A DNA stretch of 64,000 nt from Massilia sp. WG5 (GTDB lineage Bacteria > Pseudomonadota > Gammaproteobacteria > Burkholderiales > Burkholderiaceae_D): positions 1,736,001-1,800,000 of the forward strand of contig NZ_CP012640.2 in assembly GCF_001412595.2 (NCBI RefSeq), read 5' to 3'. Position numbers and translations under genes: made by a program. Below the pieces are notes generated by a model. The model saw only the letters and a list, made by a program, of their open reading frames with translations, was not told the origin of the DNA and did no database searches. This document shows, piece after piece, positions 58,352-64,000 of this stretch (its first letter is position 1; the number at the start of each line of letters is the position of its first letter).

Positions 58352-60559
58352 TCAGAATTTCATTTCGAGGTTCGCCGCCACCCGCGGCGACGAGGGCGTG
58401 AAATTCGTCTGGCGTGAGGCGCCCGCCGCGTCCTGGTACAGGCGATCGGAGGCATTGTCCTGGCCGAGCAGATTGTTGGCCGACAGGCGCAACTGGTAGC
58501 GCGGATTGAACTTGACCAGCACATAGGCGTCGAGGTCGCGCCGGGTCTGCTGGTACTGGCTCTGGGCGTCGGAGATCCGCACCCAGCCGCCCTTCTGCCA
58601 GGCCAGGCTGCTGCCCATGGTGAGATCGCCCTTGCGGTAGTCGATGCCGAGGTTGGCCGACATGACGGTCTGGCCGTCGAGGCGGTTGCCGGGGCCGGGC
58701 ACGCTCGATACCCGGGACCAGTTGCGGGTGAAGGCGGCGCGCAGGTCGATGCCGCCGAGCGCGGCGGCCAGCAGCTTGCCGGGCGCCTTGGCTTCCAGTT
58801 GCAGCGAGCGCACCAGCGCATCGCCGTCGTTGACCGGACGGTAGATCCAGCGGCCGTTCGGGTCGAGGTCGAGGGTGGTGCGGATGTAGTCCGAGATCGC
58901 GCGCCGCGACACGCTGGCCGAGAACATCGCGCCTTCCTTCAGGAAGTGCTCGTAGGTGATGTCGATGCCGTTCGCCAGCTCGGGGCGCAGGTCCGGGTTG
59001 CCGCCGGAGTCGGGCGCGAAGCGGGTGTTGACGGCGGCATCGTAGCGGCGCGCGGTGAGCTGGTCGATGGTCGGCGCCTTGTAGGTGCGGGTCAGGGCCA
59101 GGCGCAGCTGGCGTCCGCTGTTGCCGGGGAATTTGTACAGGGTCTGGGCGACGGGGCTCAGCACGTGGTTGCGCGAACTGGTCGACAGGCGGCCGGTGTC
59201 GGTGCCGCTCGCCTCGCTGTCGGTCCGCACGCCTTCCCAGCGCGCGCCCAGGTACAGCGAGAGCTGCTTGTCGACGTTCCATTCGTCCTGCACGAAGCCG
59301 GCCACGCGCGTCACTTTCGGCGCGAAGGTCTCGAGGATGCGGGTCGACGCGTCCTGGTTCAGCTGGTCGCGGCGGTCGCGGGCCTGTTCGCTTTCCTCGA
59401 CGCTGCCTTCCAGTCCGGTGGCCAGCGCATGCCCGTCGAACAGCGAACGGGTGTACTTGCCGCGCACGCTGGCGCGGTGCGCGCGGGTGATGCTGTTCCA
59501 GTCGCGCAGCAGGCGCTGGTCGCCCGCCTCGGTGAGCAGCTCGTTGAAGTTGAGGCCGTCGTTGCGGCTGCGGTCGCCCGACACCTTCAGGTCCAGCTTG
59601 CCGCCCGCCAGCTTGCCGATCCAGCCGACCTCGCCCTGCATCATGCTGTTGGTGTTCGGCGAGCGGTACCGGGTGTCGACGTAGTCCGGATTGCCGAAGC
59701 TGCCGACCTGGTCGATGTTGTGCGACGCACCGGTCCAGCCGCTGCGACCCACCTGCAGTCCGCCCGACAGGTTCAGCTCGTCGCCGTCGGCGACTTTCCA
59801 GGACAGGCGCGGGAACAGCACCACGCCGCGGTAGCCGCCGCCGCCGTCGGACGCGGTGCTGCGCGCCTGACTCACTTCGCCGGACGGCAGGGTGAAGGTA
59901 TCGAAGCCGCGCGAGCGGCTGTCGTTGTCGCCGTCGTACACGCCGGCATACACGAAGTACGAGAGCTTGCCGGCCTTGTCGGCCAGGTTGACGCCCCCAT
60001 TCAGGTTGCGGCTCTGCTGCGATCGCATCAGGCCGATGCGCACGTCGTGCTGCGGCTTCGACGTCACCTTCTTCAGCACGATGTTGATCGTGCCGGCGAT
60101 CGCCTGCATCGAGTACTCGGCGCTGGCCGCGCGGATGATCTCGATCCGCTCGATCTGGTCGGGCGTCAGCGCGTCCATGTTGAAGCCCGGCGGCGGGCGG
60201 TCGCCGTTGACCAGGATCTGGGTATAGCCCGCGCCCAGGCCGCGCATGCGCAGGGTCTTGCCGGTCACGGTCACGCCCGGCGCCCGCTTGAGCACATCGT
60301 AGATATTGTCGTCGCCGTACTTGCGGATCTCTTCCGCGCTGAGCACCGTCTTGCTGGCGGTGTCGTCGCGGCGCGGATCGTAGTCGCTGGCCGCGCCCTT
60401 CACCTCGACGGTGGCGACTTTTCCCTCTTCCTTGCGGTCCTTGCCGTCCTTGTCGGCGGCGGCGGGTTCGGCGGAGACGGCGGAGACGGCGGTCTGCGCC
60501 AGCGCGGCGGCCGGCAGCAGGGAAACGAGGACGAGGGAGGCGACGGAGCGGACTGGCAT
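58352..60559 (-). CDS. TonB-dependent receptor
   Basis: A 735-residue outer-membrane receptor. The signal peptide ends ALA (about residue 22) and a short acidic/Lys segment follows. VATVEVKGAASDYDPRRDDTAS is a likely TonB-box region. The plug contains LKRAPGVTVTGKTLRMRGLGAGYTQILVNGDRPPPG and IERIEIIRAASAEYS, and the barrel ends in the terminal Phe (NLEMKF). The ligand is not evident; plugs with this pattern occur in siderophore and carbohydrate receptors. The start is ATG 60559; an upstream GTG or TTG-type extension is not favoured. No Fur box was recognised upstream. It is not clearly in an operon. Confidence 0.9.
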   Translation of the reverse strand: MPVRSVASLVLVSLLPAAALAQTAVSAVSAEPAAADKDGKDRKEEGKVATVEVKGAASDYDPRRDDTASKTVLSAEEIRKYGDDNIYDVLKRAPGVTVTGKTLRMRGLGAGYTQILVNGDRPPPGFNMDALTPDQIERIEIIRAASAEYSMQAIAGTINIVLKKVTSKPQHDVRIGLMRSQQSRNLNGGVNLADKAGKLSYFVYAGVYDGDNDSRSRGFDTFTLPSGEVSQARSTASDGGGGYRGVVLFPRLSWKVADGDELNLSGGLQVGRSGWTGASHNIDQVGSFGNPDYVDTRYRSPNTNSMMQGEVGWIGKLAGGKLDLKVSGDRSRNDGLNFNELLTEAGDQRLLRDWNSITRAHRASVRGKYTRSLFDGHALATGLEGSVEESEQARDRRDQLNQDASTRILETFAPKVTRVAGFVQDEWNVDKQLSLYLGARWEGVRTDSEASGTDTGRLSTSSRNHVLSPVAQTLYKFPGNSGRQLRLALTRTYKAPTIDQLTARRYDAAVNTRFAPDSGGNPDLRPELANGIDITYEHFLKEGAMFSASVSRRAISDYIRTTLDLDPNGRWIYRPVNDGDALVRSLQLEAKAPGKLLAAALGGIDLRAAFTRNWSRVSSVPGPGNRLDGQTVMSANLGIDYRKGDLTMGSSLAWQKGGWVRISDAQSQYQQTRRDLDAYVLVKFNPRYQLRLSANNLLGQDNASDRLYQDAAGASRQTNFTPSSPRVAANLEMKF

Positions 60560-60642
60560 CGTGAAGGGCTGCGTTACTGAACAGCCCGCCACGATAGCAG
60601 CCGCGCGGCGTTTAAAGTGCGCTAATTGTCACAATGCAACAA

Positions 60643-61395
60643 TTACTCCGCGGCGCGCACGCAGCTGAAGTAGGCGAAGAGATCGTCTCCGCGTTCCGCG
60701 GCGGCGCCGGTGGCCAGGTTGACCGCCAGGTGCCCGACGGCGCTGCCTTCGGTACCCATGGTCGACGACCAGGTATTCCCCAGTGTCCAGCCATGGCCGG
60801 CGATCGCACCGGACGCATACAGCGCGCTCAGCTCGGCCGCGTTCGGCTGGCGCCAACCGTCCGCGCCTTCGATCGTGGTGCTGGTGCAGAAGGCGCTGGC
60901 GTTGCTCCAGCTGCCCGCGCTGCTCACGCCGGCCCAGGACAGGCCGTTGAACGTCACCACGGTCGCGGTCGTGGCCGGGGCCAGGCACTTGTTGCTGCCG
61001 CTGTCCAGGCTGGCAGGCGGGATGCAGGTCGGTTTCACGCTGCAGACGCCGCCGACGCGCACGCTGCCGGCCTCGCAGGGCACGGCGGTGACGGTGAGCT
61101 TGGTCGTGGCCGAGGTCGGGCCCCAGCCGCCGACGCTGTTCTGGTACGCGGTGATCGTCGTCTCGCCGGGTCCGGTGATGGTCACCAGGCTGCCGGAGAC
61201 GGTGGCCACCTTGGGGTCGCTGCTGCTGAAATTGAACGGCGCCGGGCTTTTCGAGGTCGGCGGCGTCAGGTTGAACGGCGCATCGGTCTCGGTCTTGGTA
61301 ATGGCCGCGAACGCGCCCAGCGGCGGGCCCTGGTCCGGATCGGAGCACGCCGCCATCAGGCACAGCATCAACAACAAGCCGATGAGTCGCTTCAT
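60643..61395 (-). CDS. Ig-like/DUF1566 lipoprotein
   Basis: A 250-residue lipoprotein with lipobox LMAAC (Cys17). A Big_2-like Ig segment (FNFSSSDPKVATVSGSLVTITGPGETTITAYQNS, about 52-88) is followed by a linker with several Cys (CEAG...GVCSVKPTC). The C-terminal DUF1566/Lcl-type domain (FNGLSWAGVSSAGSWSNASAFCT; GWRQPNAAELSALYASG; CVRAAE) is a C-type-lectin-like fold often found in surface-exposed proteins. It may bind surface polymers or act in adhesion. It lies upstream of the TonB receptor in the same direction with an 83-base gap, so it could be cotranscribed. Confidence 0.78.
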   Translation of the reverse strand: MKRLIGLLLMLCLMAACSDPDQGPPLGAFAAITKTETDAPFNLTPPTSKSPAPFNFSSSDPKVATVSGSLVTITGPGETTITAYQNSVGGWGPTSATTKLTVTAVPCEAGSVRVGGVCSVKPTCIPPASLDSGSNKCLAPATTATVVTFNGLSWAGVSSAGSWSNASAFCTSTTIEGADGWRQPNAAELSALYASGAIAGHGWTLGNTWSSTMGTEGSAVGHLAVNLATGAAAERGDDLFAYFSCVRAAE

Positions 61396-61493
61396 GTCAT
61401 CCCTTTTGAAATCGTCAAATAAGCTTTGTCACAGTATCAAAATCCGGGCTTCCAAAATACGTGCTTTGTCACGCGTGCGCGACGCCGGCGCTC

Positions 61494-62939
61494 TTAGTGG
61501 CTTGCGGACAGTGTTCCGTGAATCTCAGTTCCCCAAGGATCCTTCTCCGCGACTGGCTTGCCATGCGCGCCGAAATCCATGATCTCGTCGCTGGCGCGCG
61601 CATACCGCGGCCAGGCCGGCAGCCCGGCGCCGTTCGGGTCGCCGCGCTTCACGAAGTTCACCAGGTAGGCGCTCATCGCGCGCGCCATGGCGCGGTCGCG
61701 CCGCGTGGTCTTCGCGGCGTACTTGATGGCGGCGGTGTCGAAGAAGAAAGGAATATCGGTCGCGTGCTGGGCGCCCGGCTCGCCCACCGACTGCGCGACA
61801 TACGAGAACCGGTAGGCGTAGACCGGCACGCCATGGCCGGCAAGCGTGCCCGCCAGCTTGCGCGCGCCGGCCACCATGAAGCCGGTCCTGCCGCCGATGT
61901 CGGCGCTGGTGGCGCCGATCATCACCGGCACCCTGGCGAAGCGGCCTTCGGCGAAGGCGCGGGCCGAGTCGACGGCCAGCCTGCCGTCGGCGAAGGGACC
62001 GATATAGGTCGGCGGATCGCCGGCCGGGCGGTTGGCGAGGTTCATGCCGTCCACCACCTCCCCGGCCGGCAGCGCGCGCAACCTGTCCAGCACCTGAGCC
62101 TGCGGATCGCCGGCCGCGATGCCCTTGCTGGCCGCGAAATTCACGCCGGCCTGCTCGACCTCGGCCAGGGCGGGCGTCGGCGTGCCGCCATCGCCGCCCG
62201 ACAGCACCACGGCGCCGGCGAACAGCCCCCTGGCCAGCGGCGACGCCAGCAGCGTATTCACCGACATGCCGCCCGCCGACTCGCCGACGATGGTCACCCT
62301 GGCTGGATCGCCGCCGAAGGCCGCGGCATTCCGCTGCACCCACTGCAGGGCTGCGAGCTGGTCCATGAAACCGTAGTTGCCGCCTGCCTCGTCGCGACTC
62401 TCCCTGCTCAGGGCCGGATGGGCGAAGAAGCCGAAGCGCCCCAGGCGGTAATTGAAGCTGACCACCAGCACGCCCTGCTTCGCCAGCCGGGCGCCGGCAT
62501 AGGTCGGCGGCGAGCTGCCGCCGTTGACGAAGCCGCCGCCATAGATCCAGACCAGCACCGGCAGTCCGCCCCTGGCGCCGGCCTTCGTCGGCTGCACCGG
62601 CTTCCAGACGTTGGCGTACAGGCAGTCTTCCGAAGGCGCGGTGCCGAGCGGGGCGGCGTCGCTGGGGAAAGGCAGCTGCATGCAGTCGTGGCCGTATGCC
62701 AACGCCTGGCGCACGCCGCTCCACGACGCGGCCGGCTGCGGCGCGCGCCAGCGCAGCGCGCCGCCAGGGGGCGCGGCAAAGGGAATGCCCTTCCAGCTCG
62801 CGACCCCGCTTTCGACCGCGCCGGCCAGCTTGCCGGTGTCGATCGCCACCACCGGCCCGGCCTTCACGGCGGCGAGCGCCGGCGCGCCCAGGGCGAGAAT
62901 GGCGGCGAACAGGATGCTGCGTGGCGCGGGATGGGGCAT
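61494..62939 (-). CDS. type B carboxylesterase
   Basis: A secreted alpha/beta hydrolase, 481 residues, with a signal peptide cleaved after ALA (about residue 23). It has PVLVWIYGGGFVNGG (oxyanion hole) and the nucleophile Ser221 in GESAGG. Probable acid and base residues lie in ATSADIGG and AQHATDIPFFF. The SEDCLYANVW motif is typical of carboxylesterase type B. It probably hydrolyses esters in the periplasm; the substrate is unknown. Confidence 0.92.
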   Translation of the reverse strand: MPHPAPRSILFAAILALGAPALAAVKAGPVVAIDTGKLAGAVESGVASWKGIPFAAPPGGALRWRAPQPAASWSGVRQALAYGHDCMQLPFPSDAAPLGTAPSEDCLYANVWKPVQPTKAGARGGLPVLVWIYGGGFVNGGSSPPTYAGARLAKQGVLVVSFNYRLGRFGFFAHPALSRESRDEAGGNYGFMDQLAALQWVQRNAAAFGGDPARVTIVGESAGGMSVNTLLASPLARGLFAGAVVLSGGDGGTPTPALAEVEQAGVNFAASKGIAAGDPQAQVLDRLRALPAGEVVDGMNLANRPAGDPPTYIGPFADGRLAVDSARAFAEGRFARVPVMIGATSADIGGRTGFMVAGARKLAGTLAGHGVPVYAYRFSYVAQSVGEPGAQHATDIPFFFDTAAIKYAAKTTRRDRAMARAMSAYLVNFVKRGDPNGAGLPAWPRYARASDEIMDFGAHGKPVAEKDPWGTEIHGTLSASH

Positions 62940-63061
62940 GGGCGGTCTCCGATGGTTGAACCCGGCCGATGCTAATCAGAGCTTGATAGCCCGTCAATTG
63001 AAATTGGTCGGGGCGCCGCAACTTGTCCTAGAATGGCTCGTTGCCAACTTTTCATCCGACC

Positions 63062-64000
63062 TTGAAAATTTCGATCGGCCATCGCCTGTTCGCTTCCGTC
63101 CTGCTCGCGATCCTCGCGGTGGCGGCGGGCGCCGTCTACCTGCTGCGCCAGAACGTGCTGGCGGGCTTCGGCGACTATGCCGTCGGGATCGAGCTGGACC
63201 GCCTGGACGAGTTGTCCGGCGCGCTGGCGCGCCAGTACCGCGGCCATGGCGGCTGGACCTTCCTGCCTGCCGGCGATGCGCGCGCGGGCTGGATCGCCCG
63301 CGAGCTGGAACGCCTGCAGCGCGAACGCGAGGAGACCGTCGCGCCGGCGCCGGCCGCGCCGGAGGCTCCTGCTGCGCCCGAGGCTCCCGCCGTGCCGCAA
63401 GCCGTTCCAGCAGCGGCGCCGGTCGCCGGCGTGCCTGACGAGCCGCCTGCCGCTGCGCCGGCCGCGCCGATGGCCGTGGCCGCCCCGCCCGCGCCGCCCG
63501 CACCGCCCGCGCCGCCGCTTCCGCCCCTGCCGGCGCCCAGGATCGCCCCCGAACCGGGCGTGGACGCCTCCCTGCCCCGGCGCATCACCCTGCTCGACGC
63601 CGGCGGCCGCTACCTGGCCGGGCGCGTCCCCGGTGCGCTTCCGCTGGCGCGCCGCCCGATCGCCGTGGACGGCCGCACTGTCGGCTATCTCGGCGTGGCG
63701 CGCGGCCGCCGCCCGAGCGACGCCATGGCGCTGGCCTTCCTCGAGCAGCTGCGCGCCAGCCTGTGGTGGATCCTTGCTTTTGCGGTGGCCCTGTCGGCGC
63801 TGGCCGCGACCCTGCTGGCGCGCCACTTCCGCGGTCCGATCCGTGAACTCGCGGGCGGCGCCGGCATGCTGGCCGAGGGCCGCTTCGAGGTGCGCCTGCC
63901 GGCCGGGCGCAGCGATGAACTGGGCGAGCTGGCGCGCCACTTCAACACCCTGGCGCAGAAGCTGGACAGCGCGGAAAGCGCGCGCCGCCAGTGGGTGGCC
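63062..64000 (+). CDS. sensor histidine kinase, N-terminal part (runs off window)
   Basis: The open frame from TTG 63062 (KISIGHRLFASVLLAILAVAAG) runs to the window end, about 313 residues. It has a membrane helix at about 8-28, then a periplasmic domain of about 200 residues. That domain contains a Pro/Ala-rich stretch of about 70 residues, including repeated A-P-P. A second membrane helix follows (LWWILAFAVALSALAATLL), then a HAMP domain (ARHFRGPIRELAGGAGMLAEGRFEVRL) and the start of the dimerisation helix (ELARHFNTLAQKLDSAESARRQW). The layout matches BaeS-like two-component sensors. TTG is chosen because the stop TAG at 63029 and lack of an ATG leave no better start. Confidence 0.8.
   Translation, partial: MKISIGHRLFASVLLAILAVAAGAVYLLRQNVLAGFGDYAVGIELDRLDELSGALARQYRGHGGWTFLPAGDARAGWIARELERLQREREETVAPAPAAPEAPAAPEAPAVPQAVPAAAPVAGVPDEPPAAAPAAPMAVAAPPAPPAPPAPPLPPLPAPRIAPEPGVDASLPRRITLLDAGGRYLAGRVPGALPLARRPIAVDGRTVGYLGVARGRRPSDAMALAFLEQLRASLWWILAFAVALSALAATLLARHFRGPIRELAGGAGMLAEGRFEVRLPAGRSDELGELARHFNTLAQKLDSAESARRQWVA

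Overview
The window is high-GC, densely coded bacterial chromosome from a betaproteobacterium, most likely the Oxalobacteraceae (Massilia/Telluria/Duganella-like). I base this on gene order (hfq-hflX-hflK-hflC-hisZ-purA; der-bamB-yfgM-hisS-ispG-rodZ-pilF-rlmN-ndk; surE-pcm-nlpD-rpoS; sucA-odhB-lpd-zapE) and on the protein families; no database search was possible. No rRNA, tRNA, CRISPR array, insertion sequence or phage gene was seen. No stretch over 300 bases lacks a gene; the largest gap, 51046-51342, holds the sucA upstream region and a Fur-controlled promoter.

Layout. 1-5.5 kb: end of an MHS-type MFS transporter, a chemoreceptor, and a three-gene periplasmic dehydrogenase operon (Tat small subunit, GMC flavoprotein, monoheme cytochrome c). 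5.7-12.6 kb: purine, HisZ and HflKC/HflX/Hfq genes, all on the minus strand. 12.7-22.3 kb: the long minus-strand der-to-ndk housekeeping block. 22.5-28.6 kb, plus strand: a Bax-inhibitor-1 membrane protein, a small DUF2946-like protein with a ZnuD-like TonB receptor, and a hybrid histidine kinase. 28.7-33.8 kb: rlmD and surE-pcm-nlpD-rpoS. 33.9-37.2 kb, accessory in character: a TIR-domain protein with a ParA/KGGVGR-like ATPase whose P-loop has lost both lysines, then a quinone oxidoreductase overlapping an orphan MbcA/ParS-like antitoxin-domain protein. 37.2-44.7 kb: an alanine/Na+ symporter, an SRAP protein, a DinG-type helicase, YdcH, a PP2C phosphatase, a coiled-coil lipoprotein and ZapE. 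44.8-51.0 kb: the 2-oxoglutarate dehydrogenase genes with a SHOCT-PspC gene inserted. 51.3-55.8 kb: a Fur-controlled operon (PepSY membrane protein, DUF2271 protein with a flavinylation motif, DUF4198 protein, ApbE, membrane-tethered NADPH flavoreductase). 55.8-64 kb: a c-di-GMP EAL protein with a MEDS sensor, a TonB receptor, a DUF1566 lipoprotein, a carboxylesterase and the start of a sensor kinase.

How they work together. The Fur operon reads as a complete route for electrons from NADPH through a membrane flavoprotein and a His-rich PepSY protein to a covalently flavinylated periplasmic protein, probably for ferric iron reduction. The TIR/ATPase pair is the best candidate for an undescribed, possibly defence-related system. 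Two families of palindromic repeats (A: inverted pairs built on GTCCCCGCGNAGGCGGGGA; B: GTAGGGTGGGCAC...GTGCCCACGCG) sit at gene boundaries throughout.
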